Positions 46,179 to 58,581 of a stretch of DNA of 64,000 bases are shown one piece after another. Source of the stretch: Polytrichum commune (taxonomy: Eukaryota > Streptophyta > Polytrichopsida > Polytrichales > Polytrichaceae); NCBI GenBank assembly GCA_950295325.1, contig OX485803.1, forward strand, positions 1,178,001 through 1,242,000, given 5' to 3'. The notes under the pieces are model-generated. The model saw nothing but the letters and a program-made list of their open reading frames with translations, was not told where the DNA came from and ran no database searches. Both the position numbers and the translations under genes were made by a program. Every line of letters starts with the position of its first letter. The stretch's first letter is position 1.

Positions 46179-46800
46179 CACGTAGAGTGAGCTTACCATA
46201 ACATCGGCCCTGGCGCTCTGACGAAAGAGCAAAATGGCTTAGCAAGAAGGCGATGATGATAATGATGAGCTCCGGAAGCAGCCTTGATGCGTCCGAGTCA
46301 GCTGATAATAGAAGAAGAAGGAAAATGGAGAAAAATGGGAAGGGAAAACCAAGAAAGGCAACCCAAAAAAAACAAAAAAACAAAAAAAAAAATCCTTCAC
46401 CCGATGGCTCCTGGCAGCCCACCAGCGGGCCCGCGAAAATGCCCACCCAGCGGAATTGGTCGCTGGCTTCGTATCCAAAAACAAAACAAAACCCAAGGTG
46501 CTTGAAGCGAAGGAAAAGCGAGGGCGGTCAGTATTGCTAACTCCCAAAGGTTGCGCCTTTGGCATGGACTGCGCCGCGAAGGAGAGGAGGAAGGTGGGCG
46601 TATTGGGGGAGGGGGGGGGGGCGCTGAGCTGGGGGGAGGGAGAAAGCTGAGTTGGCACCCTGTCAGCAGACGAGTGGTTGCGTGGCGCGTCCTGAGTGGG
46701 CGACCCTGGAAAGCCCTGCAGGCTTGGGACTCGGTCCCTCGTTCCCTCGTTCCCCTCTCGACCTTTTTGGTTCCCTTCAGTTGGTTCCCCTCCTCTCAAC

Positions 46801-48563
46801 ATTAACTACTTACCGGGGAAAGAGCTTTTCTTTGCTCTCACGGAAGTTGAAGTTGGGAGGCCGTAACTTCGGTCTCAAGCCATGCCCACCTCGGCTAATT
46901 TTACGGAGAGATTTTTAGGGTGGGGTTTACATTAGGCTCCACGGGCTCCAACAAACTTGGGGCCCAAAACATCTCATAACCCCTACCTGAACCCTTTTGG
47001 AGCGTCCTATTTTTCAGTATCCGTTCTGTGATCACTTGCTAACCAACCATGGTTCATCTTTGATGCATGCAAGGGAAGTGGATGTAGGCATTGATAATAG
47101 ATTTTCTAACACCAATAGACCATGTCATGATCTCTCCGGAGATAATAGGATGCTTGGATAAACCAGTTTAGAAAAAGCTTGGGTACATTTCAAACATGTT
47201 TTTGATTCGCCCATCCCCCATCTCAAATTCAGTTTGAATGGGGGGGAATATTCAAACCTTGTTTTTGATACCAACATATGGGAGGTTCGGCATTGGGCCC
47301 ACTAAAGTCGACTCTTTACTTGGCCCTCCAGTGCTTACAATCCTTTAAAAAAGTTACATCGCAAATTTTGTGATATAGTTTTCGGTAGATTGTGATAAAT
47401 TGTTGTCTTCAGTTTTTTTGACATCCACAGTAATGAAACTTGGAAGGAGGTTGATGACAATTTCAGAACATCTATTATACATATGAGAGAGTACACAAGA
47501 AGTATAAAAAATGTAGAACTTTTAGGAGTTAGTGGACCATATTCTTTGGACTTAGATATTGAACCAAAGCTTGAAGTTTGGTTCCCCAAATTAGGTGGAT
47601 TATTTTTTCAGTCAAGACCAATAATATTTGGCATGCAACTTGGTCTACTGCAACGCCACTTCACTTTTTCCCATGGTTTGGACTCAGACCTTGGTGTGGG
47701 TTGCTTGGATCCATAAATTGCTCTCGACCAATAAGATTGCTTGATTTTGGAATATATTTGATCTTGAACCATAATGTAAACAAATAATATTTCAGTAAAA
47801 TGGACTAAGTCCTAGTGCATAATTACATGAAGCTGAAAGTTTATCATAGAACTCTCCCAAAGATTATCAAGATCTAATTGTGATAATATTAGAGCACTCT
47901 TTTTATTTATATCAAGAAATGCATATATTGTTTTTTCCCATTATATAGTGTAAATCATAACACTCAAGTAAACATCGAAGATTCACATATCTCCCATGAG
48001 AATTGAGTATATTAGAAGTGTCTTCATATATCCACCCATAGAATTGAAGCAACAAAAAGTTCAAATCTTGAACATATGTCCATATTTTACTTGAATACAA
48101 GTTAAGCCCCCTCTAAGGCAGGTGTACACGAGCCTTAGGTCCAAACAATAGTCTTAAATGGCATCTAACACGTGTGCATAAATTCATGTTTCAAATGTAC
48201 ATAAATTTCAAATGTACAAATAGTGTAAGGTTGATGTTTGTGTTCTTAGTTTGGATTTGCTCATGCAATTTAGAAGTGGATTCTTACATTGTCCTAGGGT
48301 TCCATATATATATGCCAAATGTTGGAAGGAACTGTTTCAAGTCTGTCTACATAGCTTAGAGCTTGGGCAAGTATTAGGGTCTGAGTCAAATGTAGGAGAG
48401 AATGAACTAGGTGCTTGCATGGCATCATTTTCTTTGAGGTTCTCATCCGCATTTTGACTTGGAGAAGCAAATTCTCATCATTTGAGAAACAAAGCTCCCG
48501 ATCTTGATTTCAGAAACAGGTTTTTTCTGGTCCGGAACATTGTGCGGTTTTGGAGCCTCAGGT
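46801..48563. other. intergenic, no gene seen
   Basis: Overlapping short ORFs at 47335-47790 on both strands have no support. Confidence 0.5.
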
Positions 48564-48837
48564 GGGCCACTTCACACCCGAGACTGAAGGCCCATGACCA
48601 TTGCATTCTGTGATCTCTCCTAGGTCAAAAAGGCCGAGACTGTCCATGTTCACTTCACAATAGAAGGTGAAGGCCTACGAGCCCAAAGAGTTATCGTGGA
48701 TGAAAAGTCTACATGGTTTTCTACATGGTAGACCATGTCAGAGTCAAGGTCCTTAGACAACTAATGTAACCTTTGGATGAGATTCAAGGGCTCTCACAAC
48801 GTGGCCATGGTCCCTGACTCGTGTGTGAAGTGTCCCT
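48564..48837. mobile_element. degenerate MITE with GGGCCACTTCACAC ends
   Basis: The left end GGGCCACTTCACACCCGAGA and the right end, inverted, AGGGACACTTCACACACGAG match for about 35 bp with mismatches. The ends resemble the Tourist-like element at 31836-32419. A clear target duplication is not preserved. Confidence 0.6.
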
Positions 48838-51800
48838 AAGTGCACTCATGTCATTGAGGTTGTAGAAAAGCAGTGTGCGGGGGGGGGGGGGGGGGGGTGA
48901 CCAGGCAATCGTCACCTTTCCTTTTCCGACGGGATTGAGCTTGTTTAAAGAACTTGGTTTTTGTTTGGATGAACTTTTGATACCACTCGAGTTGTAGAGT
49001 ATGAACAAACACGCCCACAACTAAATGTTGTATACTTATAGCCCACCCACACTTACTGGTGCGGGGCACCACTGCATGGTGAGTACCAACATTGGTTGCA
49101 TCCTGTGACTCTCGCTAACTAAACCAACTCTAAAAGTTGCCCCTGCTGACAGAAACCGTTCACTGGTGGCCTGCACTAGTAAGTGTAGGTGGGTTATTAC
49201 TCTATAAAGGGATGATAACATTGGGTTGATAGTATTGGGGGGCAAGGGGGTGATGGTAGTGTTCCTTGTAGGAAGCATCTTCTTATAGCAAGCCCATGAT
49301 TTAATATTTCCAATTGCTCCCAACCCCACATTCAAACACCATGACATGAGATTTTTTGGCTCCTTTTTGTATTCATCAGTATGGCATCAATTGCATTATA
49401 GACTCTCCTCTTATGAGAATTGAGTCTAAGCCATCTTCGATGTCGGAAGGAAGGGCCACAATTGCCATGGACTAGGCTAATTGCAACATGTGTTGGTTGG
49501 TGTCTATATGACTTATAGATAAACACCTCTCAAATGCAATGTTGTTTTTTTGGGCTACAACACATAGCTATTCAAGGTGTTCCACAGGGACACTTTAGTG
49601 GGTACATGGCGCAATGAGCATGCATAGGATGAATAAACAAAACTAGGATGTACTACACTAAACACTTGATTCATTATTGTATTCAAATTGGCGTGCAATG
49701 AACAACATCATTCGATGCAAAATAATGTTTCGAGAAACAACACCCTCATGATAGAGTGGTCTTCATGACTTATCATGTAGCACCAAGTATCACATATCAC
49801 CCTCTATGATTTCCATCCAACGATTGCAAAACAACCAAACCCTTGAACGACCCCACAAACCACAAGATTGAAAATACAATTCCCCTCCCAATTGCGGCCC
49901 TTCATCGTCCATTGTGGCACCTTGGATGTACACTCAACCCTCTTTATCCAGCTTAATTGCCAAAACCCACATTTCCATTGCCACCCAACCATCCTACATT
50001 GGACGTCTAGATGGGCATGTATATAGAGTCAATCGAATTTGGTTAACACCTTGCCACCTAGTAATCCAATGTGCATTGCATTCGGGAGTCGCTCATTGAA
50101 CATGACCATTGCCATTTGTCAAAAGGCCACGTGATGACAATACGTGGACTAACCCTATCAATGAAAGTTGTTGGCTTTGTTGGGTGGGGGCTTGACATTT
50201 TTAGCATGTGCAACCACCCCCGCCCCTTGTCACATGGCATCCTCTTATTGGTTCGCACCCCTGTTATAGGGGTTCATAGTCACAGCAACCTAGACTATCC
50301 AACTAGAAAACCACCTTAAACGCATTGGACTGTTATTTTAGAGTAGAGGCGCCCATAACCAAACACTTGCGAGATTTTGCACCAAATATAGAGGAATATA
50401 AGGTGGTGCAAATGTTTCCCGTGTTTTAGTAATTATATTCCTTGAATTGAAATTACTGTGAAAATTTGAAGCCAAAAAGTCGGCGGAACACATTATCATT
50501 GTCGAGTCTATCATGACCGCTCATTTTGAGACAAATTCCTCCTCACTTTAGCACTCAAAATCAAGGACATGTGTCATGGCATTTTTTATTGCATGGTGAT
50601 ACCATAACCGAAGTTGGAAACTTAGGCTTCGTTTCCATGTAGGCCGCTCGCCCACCACATTCTAATGAAAACATAGATGCCACTAGGTGGACCAGCCGCC
50701 TACACGAAAACTAACCCTCATAAACCATGTTCCGTAGAACATTATTTTAACCACCCACGAAAAGAAATTACTGAAATCAATCCCAATATGATTAAAATTA
50801 TACCGCCATACATATCCTGATTGGGAATAGGTGGCTCCACTCTACATATTGAACCCAAATAGCTCTCCCCCATGAGTTGTTCAATAATACAACTAGTCAA
50901 CCTTAAGTACCCTACAATGGTCCGCTAGACCAAGGGTCCTATATGACTTCTAGTAGTGTTAATTTCTTTTGAATTGTGGGTTTTGTCGATTTTTGATGTC
51001 ACAAGCCATTGACTGTATTATGGACTCATTATTGTGAAGAAATAAAATGGAATGGATAATTCTAGCGATTGCGACAAGTAAAGGTCTCTGTCACCAAGTT
51101 GAATCTAGATCTCGTCATCCATTCATTTTTTACTCGTGTGTTTCTTCTCATAGGCTTTGTAGTGCATGATTATGATATATGTTTAGTGTGGCCCATATTG
51201 TACGGAAAGTACTATGGGTGGCATGTAAGAGCTTTGCAATTGCTTAAGGGTTTGCAACCGGATCACATGTGACATGTACATGCTTATTTGCATTAGCCTG
51301 CACTAATTACATAATCTACCAAACACTATACACAACTTACTTACACGATTGGGTTTGGTCATAAGAGCATCACCATCCGTCATGTAGCAAACACAATAGT
51401 TGAGTTTGTTATATTAGTAAGCGTTAAAGTAGAGCGACAAGCTCCAACCATTGGCTCTTTTACGAGTTGGTGATCATGCTTTGAGGATTCAAGAAGTTTG
51501 AGTTGGGCTTCAATATGCACAAAAACACGTATGTGAGTTGTATATATATATTTTTTCTAGTTCATTGTGCAAAACATTGCTCAACTTAGCCGTGGTTCAC
51601 AAAATGCTATGGCTATGTTGGGTAACGTTATGTGATATAATCGACTTTGTTTAGAATAAGCTTGTTCATCGAGTGTGCTTTTAACTTTATTTGAACACCT
51701 ATATGAGTACAATTCAAATTTGAGTTCAAATTAAAGATATGCGTGCTTTTGGATGCAAATACATATTTAGTACATCCATCATCAATGTCACATGCAAGCA

Positions 51801-53269
51801 AATGTTTTTTTTCTCCTCCCCATAAGATAAATATAGTAAATAGAATATCAAACTACTGACTATAACAAATATGGGTTCAAAAGTTGATGAGGATTCATGG
51901 AATTTGTATGTATTGACCATATGTTGAGCCCCTTGGACGTATTTTGCATATGTGGAAGCAAGATATCATCAAGAACTTTCATATTTTGTTCACGAGTTGG
52001 TTGGTTATAATTACTAATAACCAACTCGAGTAGGTGGATGACTCTAGTCCCCTATGGCTCATCGTCCACTCTCCTCTCGGTGGTTATCTAGTAAGGTGGA
52101 TGTGCCTAACCTGAACACAACAATAATCATGATACCCATATTTGAGTGATATGTGATGAGGTATGAATCCAAAAAATGGCACTTGAAAAGTCATGTGTTT
52201 CAAAAAGATTGAATTACATGCTTAAGATATGCTACCCATTACGGGCTCAATAGTCAACATGGTTGGGAGGGGGGGAGACCTATATGACCATCTAATGAGC
52301 ACGAGAATCTTTACTTTGAGAATGAATAAGATATTCACATGAGCTCCAAAAATTATCAAACAAATGACTACGAACATGATTCTCTTGCACTAATTGCATG
52401 TTTCATAATCTACGAGAATTGGGCTGCAGAGAGAAATCACATCCATCTAAGGCACGTCTACCTTATATGTAATGATAAATTTGGATTCTTTTTCTCCCGA
52501 TTAGATGTTGCCCACTCATGTGACACCGTCCCTTGACATCATAAAATGTACATAGTACTAACATTTGGGCATCAAGGCTCCCCCACCTCCGACCAAAATA
52601 AAAAGACCGAGCATATCCTATCATGTGAATGCGATGTTTGAACTAACTTATCCTCTATAAATTATAGTAAAGGTCGTTGGTACCCGATCGAGGACCACGT
52701 CTCTTGTTTTCTTTATGGTGGACGACTAAATCTAAGAATGGCAAGTACATGACGGAGGGCCACTTTACACATTGACCAAGAGCCGTGACCATGAAAATCT
52801 AAGGCCCCTTCAATGTCATCCAAAGGCCATACCATGGGGAATTCTTTTTTTTGCAATGATGGGTGTTCAAGTTTAGTGTGACATGAAAGTGGATCATGTT
52901 GAGTGACTACAACAACATATTTGGGTTCATGTCCACCTCATGACAGTGTAAAAGTTATAGGAGCCTTGGAATGGTAATTTAAATGATTGTTACAATTTTT
53001 AGTTTTATGTTAGACTGCTCTTTTTGGTGAGCCTAGCGCATACAATTAAGAACAAAATTCAATACATTTTGAACAAACTCATCTTCAACAAACAACCACA
53101 AAGAATTCACATGTTTTTTTTAGATTTGAAAAGTGGATATAATACTGCACAAACTTGTGCACATGTATGCAAAATTTCACATTACATTAACAGTAAGAAT
53201 GTATATTGCAAAGCCAAATGAGAAACTACATATAGATACTCAAATTTGTTCAAGTTGCCTACAAAATAT
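48838..53269. other. intergenic, no gene seen
   Basis: It contains a run of 18 G at about 48880 and only short ORFs. A GGGCCACTTTACAC end near 52757 looks like a decayed Tourist-like terminus. Confidence 0.5.
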
Positions 53270-54274
53270 TTAGTAATTGGTCCAATAATCCCTACTCTTC
53301 AACACAACGTCAATTCTTTGTGGCATGCTTTCATAAAGTGCCATGCAATCTTGTTCAATGAAATTGGGATACACTAAACACACACACTCCCACAATTCTT
53401 GGATACCTCTTGGTGGTGTCGTAAATTGATTCAATTGCCGTTTGAAAAATGCCCATAAATGTTCAATGGGATTCAAATCCGGAGATTGTGCAGGCCCCTA
53501 AAGGAGTTGAAATGGTTGTGATGCCAACCATTCTTGCACTATTTTGCTTGTGCGTTTGGGAACATTACCATGTTGAAAGACCAACTTACTTGGATCCAAA
53601 TCATAATTTTGTGTAGGATTTTTTGAAATAAATTTGTACAAATACCTATCCATCATACCTTCAGTTTTGTACCGTGCTCCCGGCCCAAAAGTTGTCATGC
53701 ATCCCCAAATCATCACTGGCCCACCACCACGCTTCACGGTCTGATGGACATGTTGAGGTCCAACGTGTTCTCCATCTCCAATCCAAAACCATGACTTACC
53801 ATTTGAGTTTAACCTATTCATCTTTGTATCATCACTAAAAATCACGCATTTCCAATCATCAATGGTCCAATTCTTATACCTTTGAGCAAACCTCAAGTGT
53901 ATGAGAACATGTTTATGACACATAAATGGCTTCCTTTGATGCACTTGTGCACCCAATTCAACCTCTCTCAAAGCACGCCTCAAATTGATGTCTGACAACA
54001 ATTTACACGTTTTAGATAGAACTTGTTTTGTTGTCGCATATGCAATTTCAAGTCCACCTTTAGTAACGAGAGTAACGCAACACCTCTTCTCTTGGTTTGC
54101 AAGAAACTTTGATTGCCCTCCTCTTTGTCTCTCAATCTCGCCCCCTACATCCTTCCTCAAATGCGTTACAAAATATTGGCTCATGCCCACTAAAACGACA
54201 ACTTTGCGAGTAAAAACACAACTTCTAAGTTGCACCAAAGCTTGGTGCTTCTGTTCTTGAGACAATGGAAGCAT
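53270..54274 (-). pseudogene. Tc1-like (DD34E) transposase, nearly full length
   Basis: One frame of 334 codons, close to the usual length of about 340 for Tc1 transposases, interrupted only by a TAG at 53498-53500. That stop falls directly before GPAQSPDLNPIEHLW, where the family usually has a Trp codon, so TGG to TAG is likely. CVIFSDDTKMNRLNSNGKSW carries the first Asp less its first residue. The second catalytic position reads FQHGNVPKR, so Asp is replaced by Gly. The final Glu (NPIEHLW) lies 34 residues on, giving DD34E spacing. WGCMTTFGPG matches the WGC block. Even without the stop this copy should be catalytically dead. No terminal inverted repeat was located. Confidence 0.88.
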
Positions 54275-56693
54275 ACAGCTACAAACGGATTTGCAAATTA
54301 CACCTTACGTACTGTGAACCAAGGCTACACAATGCACACAAAGATGTGAATGCTGGAAGAGTGGCCGCGAACGAAAGCGAGTATTGTAACCCTAACCACT
54401 TCAACATTCCCTATTTTAGAAACCCTATTTCCTTTTCACTTTTTGGTTTCACATTTATGCAATTGATTACTTGGACTCTTGCTTTGATCACTATGTTTGT
54501 GATTTGAATCGGATGACAATGGGAGCCAAAGTTGAGTTGGTGTACAATGTACTCAATTTTGTTCATAACTGTATGCACTTAACCATGAAACATTGTCCAC
54601 TTGTTACCATGTAAGATGTTGTGTAAGATTTTTCTAACATTTGAATTTCTCTGGTCCCCCATGCCTTCAAAGTCATGTGTAAAGTGAACTTAGATCGTCT
54701 TTGGCTTTCTTAACCAATCACATGATTTGTATATCACAGGTCAAAGACCCTCAAGCTCTAGTATAAAGCGGCCCTTACTAAGTATTTACAAATTTTATGG
54801 GAGTAAATGTTTTGTGGGTCAGACAACAATAAACTCCAAGAATTGATTGGCTCGTGGGAGGGTGGGCCCCCGGGTTAGGGGTTCAAGTCATGGCATGGAT
54901 GCTTGGTGCAGCTTTTTCACCTGGTTTGCACTCTTTTTTTTAATGAAACTCTCCCTTCTAGTCTCCCATTCAATTTTGGGGTCATTTATATCCCCACAAA
55001 AACGTTTGGCTTTCACCCCCAAGTCATTCACAAAAGATTGGAAAAAGGATGTCCGGCTCTTCCTCTACCTCTAATGCCATGGCCACACTAGGGTTCGTCG
55101 ATAGTCTTGGATAATAGGAGTCCCTCTTGATAGAGAAAGTGCATCTACTCCTGAAATTTACTGCTTATCAATAAGGAATTTTTATCCTACTAACAATAGC
55201 CTCATTGGATATAACATACTACAATTTCACAAGTGCATACAAGACAATAAACTTTTATCAAGATTGAGACTCTCTCGTTAGTGTGCGCCAATCACTGGTC
55301 TTAGCGTGGACATGGTATAACTTGCTCCTTCCCTACATATGGCTTAAAAAACAAACTTCTTGTGTATAGGTACAATAAAGAGTCCTAGTATTATGGACCA
55401 CGCTAATCTTCTAGAGCCCATGCTAATTCTCACAATGACAATGAATGTGGGTCACTTGAAATTCATGGTCTTTGATATTGATTTTTTTTTTTTTTCATTA
55501 TAGAGGGACAAATCCAAGTTATAAAAGGCAATCAAGTAATGTTCACCATGACAACATTGAACAAATCCTTTGTTGTTGTTGTGTAAATACAATTGCAATC
55601 TACCTTTGTAACCTCATGAGTTGCCTCCTGAAGACTTGGTGAGTTAACCTCCAATCAAATATGTTGTAGAGAGTACGACTTAAACATCTATTATGGAGTT
55701 GACACTTGTGAAGTACAAATTTTGCACTATACATGTAAATTGGGAACAAACAACATTGACATTGAACTCCACCAAATGTTGCCATTGAAGCACCAAAGTC
55801 GTAAAGTACCGGAGTCATAAGCAACCATGTACTCCCCCTCCCCCCACCCCAAACTATATTGACTATTCAACTTATAATGGTTAACACATTTTAAACACAT
55901 AGTCTAAAATATTTTAAACATGTGTGTTTTCAATGCTTATTCTTAGATCCACATCTAACCATATGCCACTCAAATATAAGTGTGTAGTTGGAATAAGAAA
56001 CTAAATTATGCATATTAGTCTCACATGTTATGTACTATTCTTCGTTGATAATGGAACAAATTTTTCTATGAGAAACACCCACTCCAAAACCTTCGCAACC
56101 ACTATCACGTGGTTGGGCCTTGGGCCTTTAGGAGACAATGTGTGAACACATTTGTCATTCGGAGGTATGATAGAGCCCTGTCATCATTCTTTATTTCATC
56201 TTTTAAAATACAAGGGGAAACTGTGCCCACCGCCAATGATAATTGGATGGAAGCTTTATGGCACTACGATGCGGACACTCATCAAAGTGTCTAGGGCAAA
56301 GATGCTCTAGTTCGGCAAGCAATTACTAATATTCACTTCTCGGTATATTATATTTCCACTCCACCATGTCAACTTTAAATATATATATATAGGTAGGAGC
56401 CCACGATTCCCCCGCCAACTCATGGCGCCACCAATAAAACCCCATAATAAAAAAGAAACAATCGGGGGCTACCTCTTCGAGTTGGCCCTCTAACACTATC
56501 AACTGAGGTAAAGGGATCTAGTAAAAACCTAAGCTTCACATGTTCGTGGGCAAGAATCATCTTGATTAGATCACTCTACATTATTCAAGGGTCTCTAATT
56601 GATACAACAAGGGCTAAATGTTCACATCTTTGAGCCCAAACTTCCCAGCTTGAACCACCTGAGACACCAAAAAAGAAAAAAAGAAAAAAAAAG

Positions 56694-56728
<35 letters not shown>

Positions 56729-57350
56729 TCATTATATCACAACCCATAAACTTCGTTTTACAAATGTTTAGATCACAAAATTAGCATCAAAGACCCCCCC
56801 TCCCCCGTCCCCCCTTCCCCCTTCCCCCGAATTAGTCGGGAGTGACCCACTCAAGATGGAAGTAACCCTAAACCTATAAAGATTATGACGTTTTTTCGAG
56901 ACCCTCTTTTACCTCAGTAACAGGGGGGGGGGGAACCATCGTCAACCGGAGGTGGGGTGAGCCAACCTGCAACGATGGTTTGTTGGAGGCCAAGGTTTAG
57001 GCATCCGACAAGGAACGAGTGTATGGGTTGGTTAGCCCAAATCCGGCAACCGGGATCCGTGTGAAAGTAAGTAACTAGCGAGTGAGTGGGCGAGCGGGCG
57101 GTCGGTTTCTCCCCATTGATCGAGGTGAGCTCGAATCAAGTGCGTCGCTCCGCCATTGGCAATTATTTAAACCCCAAATAACCCACCCTTTAATGACCCA
57201 AGAATCTGATGGAGTTATGTAGGAGGAGGGGAGAGGGGGGGGGGGCTGTTCAGCGTGGGCCCCACCCTGCCTATAATAGGTCATTGGAAGACAAGAGGGG
57301 CATGCGAAACCAGTGCGAGGGGGGGTCCGGAGGCTGCCAAGTGTCCCCAC
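54275..57350. other. intergenic, no gene seen
   Basis: A GCGGCCCTTA terminus near 54773 resembles the Tourist-like ends seen elsewhere. C/G homopolymers occur at 56791-56827, 56924 and 57235. Short ORFs have no support. Confidence 0.5.
56697..56726. repeat. (CA)n microsatellite
   Basis: About 15 CA units after an A-rich tract. Confidence 0.9.
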
Positions 57351-57590
57351 CAGTGTCCGAAAAGTTTTTGAAGTTATTGAGGTTAATTGCCTACCTCTTT
57401 AAAAGGGCATAGGCTATTTCCCTCATGGCATAGGTTGCATCCTACAATATCAAATTTTTGTAAGTTGAAAACCTTTTGAGTTTTTAAGTTACCCGCCAAT
57501 TGCCTTCAAAACTAATTTTTAGTAGGTTAAAATCCTTCATATCTTTTAATGTTGTAGGCTTTAAATTCAAAATTTGAGTACTAAGTGGTA

Positions 57591-57645
57591 TCCTTGGCAG
57601 GAATTGAACCTGGCTAAGCCCTTCACCACGTTTGAAGGCCAAGGA
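57591..57645 (-). ncRNA. 55 nt tRNA-like fold lacking the anticodon arm
   Basis: Read on the minus strand: a 7 bp acceptor-like stem (TCCTTGG with CCAAGGA), a D-arm-like hairpin CTTC-AAACGTGGT-GAAG, a short GCTTAGC linker in place of the anticodon arm, and a T arm CAGG-TTCAATT-CCTG containing a B box (57600-57610). An A-box-like TGGCCTTC-AAACGTGG precedes it. It looks like a pol III promoter of tRNA origin inside a repeat. It cannot act as a decoding tRNA. Confidence 0.6.
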
Positions 57646-57894
57646 TTAACCAACTCTTTTTTTAAAGAGTTGATTATAATGAAAGGATGCTAAAATTCAA
57701 ATGAGTTTAAGGGTGAAAGTCCTCACCATCTTCTGATTCAACCTCTACTCTTCCTGCAAGATATTTCTCAGGATTAGTAAACAAGAATCGAAACTTTCTT
57801 GAATCCTTCCACAAAGATATAGCTTCCTCCAAAATAAACTCAAAATTTTTGGTTGGTCCTTGATATGCGACACTTTAATTTCAACACAGCGTGC

Positions 57895-57907
57895 GAGCGA
57901 GCGAGCG

Positions 57908-57953
<46 letters not shown>
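57895..57953. repeat. (GCGA)n(GA)n microsatellite
   Basis: Several GCGA units followed by about 20 GA units, within the segment inserted into the dispersed repeat. Confidence 0.9.
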
Positions 57954-57955
<2 letters not shown>

Positions 57956-58459
57956 GCTTCACAGAGAGAGAGGAGTTGATGAGAGAGGAGTTGTGATGAA
58001 TGGTATTTGTAAAGATTGGCGGGAAGGGAGTTAGGGCTATTATTGATATCCATCTATGTGCCACCCAAGAGCCCCGAGTATTAGCCTAAAGATATGTACT
58101 TAGGTCAACTAATTTCCCAAATTGAAGAAGGATGAATGGCTAAAATCCTCTCTTTTAAAAACTTTGTAGGCAAAATTTCCTACATGTTTTTTATCACATA
58201 GGTTGATATCCTATGTTTTTAAATTGTCCATAGGCTCTTTGTCCTACACTTTCAAAAATTTATAGGCTAAGTCACAAATTTTGTAGGCTGCATTTACACT
58301 AGCCTTATGCTCTTGGCGGACATTGGTCCCCACTAGGCTTCGCAGCCAATAGGAAGAGGAGGGCACCAGGGTGTGGAAGGGACTTCAGCTTTTCCACCTT
58401 CTTTGACTGCAGGCCCACCGCTTTATCCTCTTAACCATAAAGCGCTTGCCAATGTTTTT

Positions 58460-58464
<5 letters not shown>

Positions 58465-58504
<40 letters not shown>

Positions 58505-58556
58505 GTTATGTTTATCTATATATATCTACACACATATATCTATCTATCTATATATA
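58465..58556. repeat. (CA)n, (TA)n and TATC-rich microsatellite
   Basis: CA units run into TA units, then irregular TATC/TATA repeats, followed by a T run (58567-58581). Confidence 0.9.
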
Positions 58557-58581
58557 CATCACAAGCCTTTTTTTTTTTTTT

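Larger units (their letters stand above)
44836..46800 (-). promoter_or_regulatory. 5' flank / probable promoter and UTR of the ABI3-like gene
   Basis: No supported coding sequence. It contains a GA tract (45339-45366), a TCTCA/TCTTC tract (46122-46178), a run of A-rich sequence (46360-46392) and C/G-rich blocks (46600-46640). Pyrimidine-rich leader-like DNA is common in plant 5' UTRs. The transcription start is not determined. Confidence 0.4.
57351..58325 (-). repeat. dispersed repeat, copy 2, with tRNA-like core and insertion
   Basis: It matches 6181-6544 in opposite orientation and, in part, 28855-29510. Ends CAGTGTCCGAAAAG (57351) and, inverted, CAATGTCCGCCAAG (58325) could be short inverted termini. 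Relative to the copy at 6181 it carries about 320 extra bases (57764-58084) holding a GA microsatellite. Confidence 0.7.

Noticed and set aside
46239-46918. Several overlapping ORFs on both strands upstream of the ABI3-like gene
   Set aside because: They arise from low-complexity purine/pyrimidine and G-rich sequence; no frame has domain or codon support.
52757-54776. GGGCC-type inverted ends as the termini of the Tc1-like element
   Set aside because: The match is only about 14 bp, there is no matching target duplication, and GGGCC/TAA ends belong to Harbinger-like rather than Tc1-like elements. Coincidence or an older nested element is likelier.
57591-57645. A genuine tRNA gene
   Set aside because: No anticodon arm is present and the sequence is part of a multi-copy repeat; no other canonical tRNA was seen in the window.
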